A stretch of 64,000 bases of DNA. It comes from Gammaproteobacteria bacterium (GTDB lineage Bacteria > Pseudomonadota > Gammaproteobacteria > VBWC01). The DNA is taken from positions 1 through 64,000 of the forward strand of contig JAHFRU010000013.1 in assembly GCA_023266115.1 (NCBI GenBank), read 5' to 3'. This document shows, one piece after another, positions 46,831 through 56,208 of this stretch. The notes under the pieces were generated by a model. That model saw nothing but the letters and a program-made list of their open reading frames with translations, did no database searches and was not told where the DNA came from. Each line of letters begins with the position of its first letter. The first letter of the stretch is position 1. The position numbers were made by a program, and so were the translations under genes.

Positions 46831-47826
46831 TTAATTCCGGCGCCGCGCCAGAAAGTCCTCAGCCGTCTGTCTCAAGGCCTCGTCGACGCTGACTGGCGGC
46901 TGCCAATGCAGCACTTCCCTCACTTTACTCGAGTCAACCTGCAACGTTCCAAGCAAACGCTCGGCCATCGCTCGTCTCCCGATCAGCGCCGCTCCCGACT
47001 TCAGAAACCACACCGGCACCGGAAACAACCGCGCGTGCACACCCAGCGCCACCGACATTCGGTTAAGCAATTCCGTCGTTGAAAGATCTTCGTTGTCACT
47101 TACCAGAAAAATCTGGTTTGCCGCCGCCGGGTGATCGAGACATACGACAATCAGATCGACAAGATTGGCCAGCGCCACAAGGCTGCGTTTGTTATGCACC
47201 GCACCCATGGGCAAAGGAACACCTTTGTAAAGCCAGCGGATCATACTCAGGAAATTCGCCTTGACACCTGGCCCATAAACAAGCGGCGAGCGAATAATGA
47301 CCACGGCCATATCGGTCTCGGACGCGATCCTGCGTAATCCGGTTTCGGCTTCCAGCTTGCTCACCCCATACGCATCCCTCGGCGCCAGCGTATCGGTCTC
47401 TGTGTACGGAAACTGCGACACCCAATCGGAAGACCGTTGCCCTGTAGAAACATAGCAACCCTCTCCGTGTACCTTCACAGAACTCAGGAATACAAATCGC
47501 TTGACCCCGGCCACCGCCGCCGCGCGCGCCAGACTCAAGGTACCTGCCACATTGACGCGACGAAACTCTGCCAGCGGATCCGTAACGCTGTCTCGCATGA
47601 CATGCACGCGCGCACCGAGATGAATAACGGCGTCCACGCCTTCCAACGTATGCTGCCACGGTGTGTCAGGCCCTAACTCGCCAATAACCGCCGTTTCGAC
47701 CTCCGGTGGGAACCGCGCCGAATCGAATCGCACGGCAGCGCGCACATGATACCGTGCATCGACAGCCAATCTGGCTATCACGCCGGCGGCGACGAATCCG
47801 GTAGCACCGGTGACCAGTACCTTCAA
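46831..47826 (-). CDS. WbpV-like UDP-4-keto-6-deoxy-HexNAc reductase (extended SDR)
   Basis: A 331-residue epimerase-fold protein. NAD-binding is MKVLVTGATGFVAAGVIARL and the mid-chain is ARVHVMRDSVTDPLAEFRRV, then NVAGTLSLARAAAVAGVKRF. The catalytic Tyr-Lys lie in DAYGVSKLEAETGLRRIA. The sequence form matches the WbpV/WbpK branch that reduces the 4-keto group to give UDP-FucNAc or UDP-QuiNAc. It is often annotated as UDP-glucose 4-epimerase, the main alternative. It overlaps the GT4 gene by four bases and pairs with the WbpL-like transferase. Confidence 0.85.
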   Translation of the reverse strand: MKVLVTGATGFVAAGVIARLAVDARYHVRAAVRFDSARFPPEVETAVIGELGPDTPWQHTLEGVDAVIHLGARVHVMRDSVTDPLAEFRRVNVAGTLSLARAAAVAGVKRFVFLSSVKVHGEGCYVSTGQRSSDWVSQFPYTETDTLAPRDAYGVSKLEAETGLRRIASETDMAVVIIRSPLVYGPGVKANFLSMIRWLYKGVPLPMGAVHNKRSLVALANLVDLIVVCLDHPAAANQIFLVSDNEDLSTTELLNRMSVALGVHARLFPVPVWFLKSGAALIGRRAMAERLLGTLQVDSSKVREVLHWQPPVSVDEALRQTAEDFLARRRN

Positions 47827-48956
47827 GAACCGTCCTCCGCATACAGCGCGAGCGTTTCGCGAATCACCTGGCGCAAGCCGAACTCTCGTTCAGCGCGTGC
47901 CCGTCCGCTCACCCCCATCCGCCGGCGCAGCCCGGAATCGCCGATCAACCGGATAAGGCTAGCCACCAGCCGCTCCACATCACGCGGCGGCACCAGCATT
48001 CCATTGTCATCATGACGCACAATCTCCCGGCAACCCGGCATGTCAGTGGTAACGATGGGTCGGCCCGCCGCAGCAGCCTCGATCAGCGACTTCGGAATAC
48101 CCTCGCCATAATAGGAAGGCAGGCAGACGATATGACTTTGCGCCAGTGCTTCCGGCATGTTATTCACCCAGCCCCGGCACTCAACAACTCCTTCGCGGAC
48201 CCACGTTTCAACCTGAGCGGATGGAACCGACGACGGATTGGCTTCGTCCGGCGCACCGATCAGTACGAATCGCGCCGGTATTCCCCGGTTCCGGATACGC
48301 CGCGCGGCCTCTACGAATTCGCCGACACCCTTGTCCCACAGCAGCCGCGCCGGCAATATCACGGTGGGCTTGCCGACCGGTTCGGGTTGCGGCACAAATT
48401 GCTCAAGATCGACGCCCGATCCGGCAATCCTTCGGATCCCTGCTTCCGGAACTCCAAGTTTAATTAGTACGCGCTGGTCATCAGGGTTCTGCACGAGCGT
48501 GATGCCAGACCGCAATACTTGCCCGAGTGCCACACGTACCGCGGGTTTAATCCATCGCGCAAGCCCGGCCGAGGAAGCGAACAACCATCCCAGGCCCGCA
48601 AGCGCATTCACTCTGTGCGGCACGCGCGCGAGACGCGCCGCAATGCTCCCGTACAACACCGGCTTAATGGCGACGTGATGCACAATATCGGGCCGCTCCC
48701 GCATGTACAATGCCGCGAGCCTGGCCAGCGTCCAAAGCTCAACGATCGGATTCATTCCGCTACGCGAATTCTCGAACGGGATCAGCCTGAGGCCAGCATT
48801 GCGAATCGCATCTCCGCATTCCGATACGCGCGTTATCACGCTGACGTCGTATCCCGCTTCACATGCCGCGACAGCGAGAGGAAGACGATGCGACACAAAA
48901 TACCAATCCTCTGTCACATAAAAGAACAGCTTCTTTCGGCTGCCATCTTTCACCAT
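47823..48956 (-). CDS. Glycosyltransferase family 4
   Basis: A 377-residue GT-B protein. The N-terminal segment KKLFFYVTEDWYFVSHRLPL is typical of a bacterial O-antigen glycosyltransferase clade. The C-terminal donor domain has ILPARLLWDKGVGEFVEAAR and ESHIVCLPSYYGEGIPKSL-like HIVCLPSYYGEGIPKSLIEA, the GT4 EX7E region. It would add the sugar after the first unit; donor and linkage are not visible. It overlaps the reductase gene by four bases. Confidence 0.9.
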   Translation of the reverse strand: MVKDGSRKKLFFYVTEDWYFVSHRLPLAVAACEAGYDVSVITRVSECGDAIRNAGLRLIPFENSRSGMNPIVELWTLARLAALYMRERPDIVHHVAIKPVLYGSIAARLARVPHRVNALAGLGWLFASSAGLARWIKPAVRVALGQVLRSGITLVQNPDDQRVLIKLGVPEAGIRRIAGSGVDLEQFVPQPEPVGKPTVILPARLLWDKGVGEFVEAARRIRNRGIPARFVLIGAPDEANPSSVPSAQVETWVREGVVECRGWVNNMPEALAQSHIVCLPSYYGEGIPKSLIEAAAAGRPIVTTDMPGCREIVRHDDNGMLVPPRDVERLVASLIRLIGDSGLRRRMGVSGRARAEREFGLRQVIRETLALYAEDGS

Positions 48957-48970
48957 CTTGAACAGAACTC

Positions 48971-49816
48971 CTAGCGCAGCACCACGTCACAGCCAGATAC
49001 GCAGAGATCATCCTCCGTCAGATTCCTGAATTCAGCCGCCAGCCGGCCTCTGGGAACCGGAAGCGCTGCCCAATGATTTACGTCTAAAACTTCGGCTTCG
49101 AAACCTGCCTGCCTGAACAGCTCCAGCATTCGGCCATACTGAATGCGATTGGTGTAAAATCCGGAACGCGCGAAGATTCGGGATTCCCATGTGCGCTCGC
49201 TGAAACGCAGATTGTTCAGCCCGCCACCCAGGTGGTCACGGAAATCCACCCGATGCGAACCGATGCCGTCGCTCCCCAATATACGCCTGCACTGTTTCAT
49301 CGTCTCGAGGAAGTCATGTCGCCGGATATGCTCTAGAACAGCGTGTGAAAATATCATGTCAACGGACCGGCCTTCGATCTGACCGAGGCTTTCTAGTCCG
49401 TCCGTGAGATATCGGGCGTCACATCGAGCCAATACTTCATCTATGTCCCGGCAATCGGCCAGGTCCGGTGGCGTCATGCCCCTGTGTTTGAGCGCCTTGA
49501 CCAGAGCCAGATACGGTGCGACATCCTTGCGAATATATGAGCCGCTGTCGACCAGCACCGCGCGCGCGCCATTGGCCGCTGCGATGACCGCCGTGGCAAC
49601 ACTATCGCCGGGGCCGAGTTCCATAATCAGCTTTCCATGCAACCGCCCGGTCAAACCGACTCTATCCACGTGCGTACTGAAGACGCCGATGGCGTAGTCA
49701 CTGGAATCCATGCTGCCGTGACGAAATATCCCGAGCCTTTGCCACATGGCATAGCCGAACGGCAGTCTCGCCAGCACCAGTTTCGCGCCGAGCTTCGCCC
49801 ACCATGGAATCTGCAT
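48971..49816 (-). CDS. SAM-dependent methyltransferase, class I
   Basis: About 281 residues starting MQIPWWAKLGAK (49816). A longer in-frame reading would overlap asnB for over 400 bases and is rejected. The SAM-binding motif is KLIMELGPGDSVATAVIAAA, followed by ILVDSG-like ARAVLVDSGSYIR, and FSHAVLEHIRRHDFLETM is motif II/III. It probably methylates a sugar or a lipid-linked intermediate, but the acceptor is unknown. It lies 14 bases upstream of the GT4 gene and 17 bases after asnB. Confidence 0.82.
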   Translation of the reverse strand: MQIPWWAKLGAKLVLARLPFGYAMWQRLGIFRHGSMDSSDYAIGVFSTHVDRVGLTGRLHGKLIMELGPGDSVATAVIAAANGARAVLVDSGSYIRKDVAPYLALVKALKHRGMTPPDLADCRDIDEVLARCDARYLTDGLESLGQIEGRSVDMIFSHAVLEHIRRHDFLETMKQCRRILGSDGIGSHRVDFRDHLGGGLNNLRFSERTWESRIFARSGFYTNRIQYGRMLELFRQAGFEAEVLDVNHWAALPVPRGRLAAEFRNLTEDDLCVSGCDVVLR

Positions 49817-49833
49817 ACGCACTATGGGAGATT

Positions 49834-51756
49834 TTACCGGCTCTGTGTGTCCAGCCAGGACTGAAACATCAGCACATTCCATAGCTGGTACTGCCAGTTC
49901 CGCCTGCCGGAAATGTGTTCCAGCCATTTTTGGCGCACCGGCGCGGGGTGCAGATAACCTTGACGACGTAAGCGAGACTCGTCGAGGAGTGCCTCTGCCC
50001 ATGCGCGAAGCGGCCCCCTCAGCCACGTGTCGATGGGCACGCCAAAACCCATCTTCGGCCGATCTACAAGCTCGTCCGGCACGTATTTGCGAAGTAACTG
50101 CCGCACAATCCATTTCCCCTGGCCGCCACGAATCTTCATGCGTAGTGGCAGTTTCCACGCGAACTCCACTACCCTGTGATCGAGAAATGGAACGCGGGTT
50201 TCCAACGAATATGCCATGGCGGCGCGATCCACCTTGCACAGTATGTCGTCCGGCAAATAAGTCATCGTATCCAGCGCCATCATGCGAAGTTCCGAAACAC
50301 TAAGGTCCTCGAAATCATCCCATAACTGGATTGAATCCGCCGATTCATGGCCATTGATAACCACGTCACCCGGTTCTGCCCAGGTCGATACCAGTTGCTG
50401 ATAGATGGCCATATCCGACTTGCCGGTCAACACCGGCATCAGCTTGTACGCGCGATCTCCCAACATGCGCATGCGCAGCGACGCTGGCAACATGCGACCG
50501 AGGGTCTCATTGAGATAGTCCCACTGACCAGGGCTCAAAAGCCCGAGTGCGGTCGCGAGCAAGCGACGCATAGGCGCAGGCACGCTGCACACACGGCGCA
50601 CCCATGTATACCGGTTATAGCCGCCGAAAAGCTCATCCCCGCCGTCGCCGGACAATGCTACCGTTACGCTGCGACGCGCCAGTTCGCTCACGAGCATCGT
50701 TGGAATCTGCGATGAATCGGCGAAAGGCTCGTCATAACTCACCGGAAGACGCGGAATTATGGCCAGAGTCTGTTCCGGTGTTACATACAGTTCGGTATGT
50801 TGCGTACCGAGGTGCTTGGCGACTGCGCGAGCGTGGACCGCTTCGTTGTATTGATGATTATCAAACCCGATCGTAAACGTATGAACGGGACGACTGGCCT
50901 TTGCCTGCATTAGGGCAACAACAGTGGATGAATCAATCCCCCCTGACAGAAATGCACCCAGCGGCACATCAGAGACCTGCTGCAACGCCACCGATTGAGC
51001 GAGCCTCTCTTCGAGTTCCACTACCGCTTCGGGATCCGTGCCGCCAAACGCTTCTTGCATCCCACGCCGCGCGACATCCGGTACCGACCAATACGGCACA
51101 GGACGTGGTATATCACCCTGATCAGCCCATATAACCAGCAACGTGCCAGATAGCAGCTTGAATATGCCTCGGTAAATAGACTGCGGCGCAGGAACGTAGC
51201 TGAAACGCATAAACGCGGTCAGCGCGTGCCGATCAATTTCTCCATGAAAATCCGGATGCGCGCGTAACGCCTTCAGTTCTGAACCGAACAGAAACGCATT
51301 GTTCTGCCAGCCATAGTACAGCGGCTTTTCACCTAATCGATCACGCGCCAACGTCAATGTACGGTCGCGCCTGTCCCAGACAGCAAAAGCAAACATACCG
51401 ACCGCCCGCTGAACCGTATTTCTAACTCCCCACGCGTCAAAACCGGCTAGCAAGGTTTCAGTATCCGACCGACCCCGCCAGGCAACGCTTTGCAGCGACG
51501 CACGCAAATCAAGATGATTGTAAATCTCGCCGTTAAAGGCGACTACGTAGCGGCCGCTGCCGCTCTGCATCGGCTGATGACCGGAAGGAGAAAGATCCAG
51601 AATGGAGAGCCGTCGATGAACCAGCGCCACGCCGGCGTCCGCGTCGCGCCAGATGCCTGCGTCATCAGGGCCGCGATGCCGGATTGCCGCGCCCATTTGC
51701 TGCAGTATCTCCTCATCGACTCTGCCCAGGCACAGGAATCCCGCAAAACCGCACAC
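49834..51756 (-). CDS. asnB: Asparagine synthase (glutamine-hydrolysing)
   Basis: A 640-residue AsnB. The N-terminal glutaminase begins MCGFAGFLCL with Cys2 as nucleophile and has RGPDDAGIW and FNGEIYNHLDLR. The synthetase domain has LSGGIDSSTVVALMQAKAS, SYDEPFADSSQIPTMLVSEL and LSGDGGDELFGGYNRYTW. Usual length is about 630. In polysaccharide loci such proteins amidate sugar carboxyl groups or supply asparagine; which applies here is not visible. It lies between two methyltransferase genes. Confidence 0.93.
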   Translation of the reverse strand: MCGFAGFLCLGRVDEEILQQMGAAIRHRGPDDAGIWRDADAGVALVHRRLSILDLSPSGHQPMQSGSGRYVVAFNGEIYNHLDLRASLQSVAWRGRSDTETLLAGFDAWGVRNTVQRAVGMFAFAVWDRRDRTLTLARDRLGEKPLYYGWQNNAFLFGSELKALRAHPDFHGEIDRHALTAFMRFSYVPAPQSIYRGIFKLLSGTLLVIWADQGDIPRPVPYWSVPDVARRGMQEAFGGTDPEAVVELEERLAQSVALQQVSDVPLGAFLSGGIDSSTVVALMQAKASRPVHTFTIGFDNHQYNEAVHARAVAKHLGTQHTELYVTPEQTLAIIPRLPVSYDEPFADSSQIPTMLVSELARRSVTVALSGDGGDELFGGYNRYTWVRRVCSVPAPMRRLLATALGLLSPGQWDYLNETLGRMLPASLRMRMLGDRAYKLMPVLTGKSDMAIYQQLVSTWAEPGDVVINGHESADSIQLWDDFEDLSVSELRMMALDTMTYLPDDILCKVDRAAMAYSLETRVPFLDHRVVEFAWKLPLRMKIRGGQGKWIVRQLLRKYVPDELVDRPKMGFGVPIDTWLRGPLRAWAEALLDESRLRRQGYLHPAPVRQKWLEHISGRRNWQYQLWNVLMFQSWLDTQSR

Positions 51757-51759
51757 GTG

Positions 51760-52620
51760 TTACTTCTTGTATCCGACAGCACAATAGAACGGCGGATGCG
51801 AACTGAACTGAACTCTTTCCAAACCCTCTGCTTCCAGCATATGCTGAATTTGCCGCCTGGTGAAGCGTTTCTCCAGTGTGGTGCCAAACCGGTCAAGTGC
51901 ATCTGTACGCATAGAATATAAAGATCGGTCGCGGTACGCACTCAGAGGCCAGCTGTGCACGGGAAAGCCCATTTTTTCCCAACCGAGCGCCATACGGGCA
52001 AGCGGATAGTAAACTGCAAGTGCAATGATTTGCGACAGGAAATATTTCACTCCCGCGGGTAACCGGCAGATTACACGGCGTACAATATCACTCGCTTTCC
52101 ACAGCGATCTGAACCACACAGGCTGATTATCGAACGCGTAGTACAAGTACACCAGAAAAGGCGACCCCGATTTCAGTTTACGTACACAATCGCGGACTCC
52201 ACGCTGCGTATCCGGAAGGTGATGTAATACGCCTAATGAGTATCCAAAATCCATCGAATCGTCGGCGAAAGGCATATCATCAATAGTGACCCGATGAAAC
52301 GAGCAATTTTGAAAGCTCTCGAGATTCTTCCTCGCGACCTCCAATGCACCAGACGGGTCCACGCAATGCAGGTGCGCTACCCGTGGCGCGACCAACGTGG
52401 CCCATCTCCCCGATCCACAACCGGCATCGAAGCCAACCGCATCCTGCGGCAGGCTGTCCCATGGAAACAATGAAAAATAGCCTTCGAACTGACTCTTTCT
52501 CTCACTATCAGTCAGTGCTGACTGGTCAAAGCGCTGCCACTCGTCCCCAAAGTCGCTCACGACAGCGTGATCCACGTTGCTCTGCCGCGTCGTAGCATCT
52601 GCTGCCTTATGATTGCTCAT
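51760..52620 (-). CDS. SAM-dependent methyltransferase, class I
   Basis: A 286-residue protein. The SAM motif VGFDAGCGSGRWATLVAPRV is followed by LHCVDPSGALEVARKNL and MPFADDSMDFGYSLGVLHHL, the MTase_11 pattern. The C-terminal half (ALAVYYPLARMALGWE) is hydrophobic in part. The acceptor is unknown; its position suggests a sugar or an O-antigen intermediate. It overlaps the GT4 gene at 52607 by 14 bases and lies three bases upstream of asnB. Confidence 0.88.
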   Translation of the reverse strand: MSNHKAADATTRQSNVDHAVVSDFGDEWQRFDQSALTDSERKSQFEGYFSLFPWDSLPQDAVGFDAGCGSGRWATLVAPRVAHLHCVDPSGALEVARKNLESFQNCSFHRVTIDDMPFADDSMDFGYSLGVLHHLPDTQRGVRDCVRKLKSGSPFLVYLYYAFDNQPVWFRSLWKASDIVRRVICRLPAGVKYFLSQIIALAVYYPLARMALGWEKMGFPVHSWPLSAYRDRSLYSMRTDALDRFGTTLEKRFTRRQIQHMLEAEGLERVQFSSHPPFYCAVGYKK

Positions 52621-53740
52621 TTACGTGCTCACTCCATACGCGATTGTACTGCGCGACCATCTGGTCAATTCCGTAGTTATGAATAATGCGGTTCCGGGCG
52701 GCTGATTTCCGTGCTCCCCACTTGACGGGATCTCTAAGCTCCCTCATGCCGTCAACAATAGCATCCGCCAACGCGCGTGAGTTAGAGGGTGGCACAACCC
52801 AGCCAGTAGTACCGACGATCTTAGCGGCATCTCCAACGTCCGCGGTAATACACGGGGTTCCGCAAGCCATTGCCTCGGCTATCACGTTTGGAAACGATTC
52901 TGCGGCACTTGAAAGGATGTGAATATCCAGGGCAGCCATTATCGTTGAAACGTCTTCTCGCGGACCGAGCAGCCTGACCACTCCTTCCACGCCGTATTGT
53001 CGGGCAAGATAAACGAATGTTTGATTAGTGCTGTCCACGCCGGCGCCGACCAGCAAGCATGTCACTGAACCGGCCACCGCTCCTAGCGCAGCCAACGCGC
53101 CGAACAGATTTTCATGATCCTTGTGCGGGTCAAAGCGTGCGATCATTCCTAGCAAGAGGCCACCCTTCGGCAGATTAAACTCGCGCTCGATCCGTTGGCG
53201 CGCCGCTGGATCCGGTCGAAAATCGTCCACCGAATAGCCGTTTGGAATAACGACCAACTTGGCGGGCACATAGCCCGCATTCACATGTGCATGCATCGCA
53301 TACTCAGAGTTACTGATAATCGCTGCCGGCAGCCATTTCGAGAGGCGAGCGCACGCCCAAATGACAGCCTTCGTTGAAAACGGTGTTCTTGCAGCATCGA
53401 ACGGCCCCCGGATTCCCCAACATATTACCTTAACGCCACTGAGACGGCCTATGACGCCTCCAATGAGATCACTGTGATACATCCATGTCTGGACGACATC
53501 CGGCTTTATATTTCGAATGAGACGGTACAAGCGCACTGCACCGCTCAGCGTCGCTCGCCCGCGAGGCATTTGCAACGCCTGGACAGAAACGCCCTTGGCG
53601 GCCAAACGAGGCCCATAAACTCCGCTGTCCATCATCGAAACAACCTGATGGACATTGCGACGATCGGCCATGACAAGGCGACATAACGCTGCCTCCGCGC
53701 CACCGCTGCCTAGTCCGGTGATAACGTGCAGGATCTTCAC
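52607..53740 (-). CDS. Glycosyltransferase family 4
   Basis: A 377-residue GT-B protein. The N-terminal part KILHVITGLGSGGAEAALCR is a GT4 N-domain start. LLLGMIARFDPHKDHENLFG and the ESFPNVIAEAMACGTPCI donor-binding Glu region are typical. It belongs to the polysaccharide assembly set; the sugar donor is unknown. Gap to the polymerase gene is six bases. Confidence 0.9.
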   Translation of the reverse strand: MKILHVITGLGSGGAEAALCRLVMADRRNVHQVVSMMDSGVYGPRLAAKGVSVQALQMPRGRATLSGAVRLYRLIRNIKPDVVQTWMYHSDLIGGVIGRLSGVKVICWGIRGPFDAARTPFSTKAVIWACARLSKWLPAAIISNSEYAMHAHVNAGYVPAKLVVIPNGYSVDDFRPDPAARQRIEREFNLPKGGLLLGMIARFDPHKDHENLFGALAALGAVAGSVTCLLVGAGVDSTNQTFVYLARQYGVEGVVRLLGPREDVSTIMAALDIHILSSAAESFPNVIAEAMACGTPCITADVGDAAKIVGTTGWVVPPSNSRALADAIVDGMRELRDPVKWGARKSAARNRIIHNYGIDQMVAQYNRVWSEHVNEQS

Positions 53741-53746
53741 TCTTGC

Positions 53747-55033
53747 CTATGAGCGATCCGCAGCTGACAGCGGGGACCTGCCCTGCTCCGACCTCGAATA
53801 TGCGAAGGCGCCGATAACGCCAAGCGCAATCCAGAACACGCGCCCGCGCAACACATCATGCGTCGCCATAAACATCATCATGGACACAAGCGCGAAAATT
53901 GCCGGACATATGACAACATTTCGACTGATAGATGCCTTACGCAGCACGTGAGCCACCAACGCAGCAAAAACAAGGAATCCGGCAGCTCCTGTCGTAAACA
54001 GTAGTTCGAGGTAGGAGTTATGAATGTTCTTGCCAAATAACGTTTCGAATGTTCCTGCTCCGAAACCAACGGACGCAATCTGCAGCGGGAACTCTCCAAT
54101 CTGATGAAAGAAAAATCGTATCGACTCGAATCGTTCCCCCAACGAATCATCATTTACGACAGTCAGTTTGTACATTAGCGCATCGACGCCATACCGGTCT
54201 GCCGCAGAATCTCGTACGTCATATAGTGACGCAATACTCAGGCCATACATTGAGCTCACGATAACTCCTCCGATCACCACGGCTGCCCCAATGGCGATTC
54301 TTATTCGGCTAAGCTGGAACTCCCGGTTCCGCAGCGCCTGAAAAACCGCAAATATTCCTCCCAATAAAATAACAAGGACAAATCCGAATACGCCCGCCCG
54401 CGAAGTCGCCAGAAAAATCGATGCCGCGCCGATAACAAATGCAATCATGTCCGTCCACGCAAATTGCAGACGTTGAAAGACGAACCGCGCGTACATGAAT
54501 GACAACGCAAACAGGATAAGCATTCCATTCTTCGTGGGACCGTCGGATACTCCGGACGCGATCGCCAGGGGCGGATCACCCGCCGCCAGAAGCGCTGCGG
54601 GAAAGTACTTGCCGGTGACCAGTTGCAGCATCATAAAAATGCCGTTAACTATCAGAAAATACTTACACGTTGAATACAGAAAGGCCACGCTGTCGGCGGT
54701 AGTGTTTTCCTTTACATATACGTAGGTTGCAAGCATCAATACATATGCCTGAAGATCTGACCACGTTGCGGTTTCCATATTTACCAGATATCCGGCCAGA
54801 ATTATCATCAGCAACAGGCACACCAAAAGATAATCACGCGGGATTCGCGCCTCAGCGCCACGACGCCCGCCGGCGAGTGACGGAAGCAGCAGAAACAAAC
54901 CGATTAGCATAAGCCAGGTATGTACCGTTCCGGGGAAATATTTGGTCTGATAATGAACAAAAAATATGTTGATAACAAAAAGTCTGAAGACAACGCCGTT
55001 CAGCCAACGTAACGACATGGGAGATGCGTTCAT
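53747..55033 (-). CDS. O-antigen polymerase/ligase-like membrane protein (Wzy_C family)
   Basis: A 428-residue membrane protein with about ten to twelve hydrophobic segments and a large periplasmic loop. The loop region FGKNIHNSYLELLFTTGAAG carries the H-S-x-Y/L pattern (HNSYLELL) conserved in O-antigen ligases and polymerases. ATSRAGVFGFVLVILLGG gives the upstream TSRAG motif. It probably polymerises the repeat unit (Wzy) or ligates it; the two cannot be told apart from sequence alone. It lies between two GT4 genes. Confidence 0.8.
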   Translation of the reverse strand: MNASPMSLRWLNGVVFRLFVINIFFVHYQTKYFPGTVHTWLMLIGLFLLLPSLAGGRRGAEARIPRDYLLVCLLLMIILAGYLVNMETATWSDLQAYVLMLATYVYVKENTTADSVAFLYSTCKYFLIVNGIFMMLQLVTGKYFPAALLAAGDPPLAIASGVSDGPTKNGMLILFALSFMYARFVFQRLQFAWTDMIAFVIGAASIFLATSRAGVFGFVLVILLGGIFAVFQALRNREFQLSRIRIAIGAAVVIGGVIVSSMYGLSIASLYDVRDSAADRYGVDALMYKLTVVNDDSLGERFESIRFFFHQIGEFPLQIASVGFGAGTFETLFGKNIHNSYLELLFTTGAAGFLVFAALVAHVLRKASISRNVVICPAIFALVSMMMFMATHDVLRGRVFWIALGVIGAFAYSRSEQGRSPLSAADRS

Positions 55034-55038
55034 CGAAT

Positions 55039-56205
55039 TTACTCGATCCTTGTCGATGCCTTGGCGCTACTCAAATGACAGACATCCAGGATAGACGCCT
55101 CCGTTTTGTCCACCATCACGTCAATCCCATATAATCGTAAGATGCGGTCACGCGCACTGCTGCCGAGTCTGTGCATGGCGTCCGAAGGCAACTCGCGTAG
55201 CGATGACCACGACTGGGCGATAGCGGATGGCGAATCCGGTTCAACAACTTTCCCACAATCACCCACAATGCTTTTAGAGTCCCCCACGTCCGTGACTACA
55301 CACGGGGTCTCGCACGCCATCGCCTCCGCTACGGCATTTGAAAAACCTTCTCCGTAGATCGATGCAGATGTGTAGATGTTCATCGCGCTGTAATATCGCA
55401 CGACGTCGCGAGTCTTTGGCACCCAAATCACGTTATTTTTTTGTCCTAACAACCGCGCTTTATCTTTGAGCGCAGCCGTATAGGTATCAGGACCTGAGCC
55501 AATGATCAGGAAATACGTGTCGGGAAATAACTGCCAATGCGCGGCGGCGGCCAGTAAAAACATTTCGAGCCCCTTCATGGGATCATGCCTGGCAACCGTG
55601 CCGATAATGAAGGAATCGAGTGGAATACCCAGCGCAGTGCGACACTCGCGGCCCGCGTCCTCGCTGCGCCTGAACCGACGGGTGTCAATGCCGTTTGCGA
55701 TAACAAGGATGTGTCTGTTTCGGAAACCGTCAGCAATCGCTTCTGCCCGGCCAGCATCGGCATTCGCGATAACCAGATCAGAAAACACTGAGAGCCGACT
55801 CTCCAACCGTCGGAAAAGACGAGGTAGAACGCCGTACTCCTTCAGCCGCATATTCGATGATCTGACCCCCCAGACGATGCGCACAGCACAGCCACTCATC
55901 GGTGCCAGCAGCGAAATGACCGACGCAGTACTCATGAACGCGTAAATCACATCAGGACGTATTTCGCGCACGACCCTGAGAAACCGGGTAGCAAATCCGA
56001 GAATATCCCATCGACCTTCCTTGTTCAGCGAAATCTGCCGATATTTATTTTTCGCCGAGGGGTCGGCCGAAAAAGCATATTCGTCGGCATCATAGAACGT
56101 CAGCACCGCGACATCATGACGTTTGGACAGTCCCTCGGCGAGATTCAGCAGCTGACGTTCCGCTCCGCCTAATTCCAGCGACCGGATAAATAAAATAATC
56201 TTCAT
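55039..56205 (-). CDS. Glycosyltransferase family 4
   Basis: A 388-residue GT-B protein: IILFIRSLELGGAERQLLNL at the N-terminus, IIGTVARHDPMKGLEMFLLA and GEGFSNAVAEAMACETPCVV at the donor site. It belongs to the same family as the genes at 47823 and 52607 but differs in sequence. It follows the methyltransferase gene at 56209 by three bases and leads into the polymerase. Confidence 0.92.
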   Translation of the reverse strand: MKIILFIRSLELGGAERQLLNLAEGLSKRHDVAVLTFYDADEYAFSADPSAKNKYRQISLNKEGRWDILGFATRFLRVVREIRPDVIYAFMSTASVISLLAPMSGCAVRIVWGVRSSNMRLKEYGVLPRLFRRLESRLSVFSDLVIANADAGRAEAIADGFRNRHILVIANGIDTRRFRRSEDAGRECRTALGIPLDSFIIGTVARHDPMKGLEMFLLAAAAHWQLFPDTYFLIIGSGPDTYTAALKDKARLLGQKNNVIWVPKTRDVVRYYSAMNIYTSASIYGEGFSNAVAEAMACETPCVVTDVGDSKSIVGDCGKVVEPDSPSAIAQSWSSLRELPSDAMHRLGSSARDRILRLYGIDVMVDKTEASILDVCHLSSAKASTRIE

Positions 56206-56208
56206 CGG

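Noticed and set aside
49817-50239. N-terminal extension of the methyltransferase gene to 50239
   Set aside because: It would overlap asnB by over 400 bases and shows no family match. MQIPWWAKLGAK at 49816 is the reasonable start.
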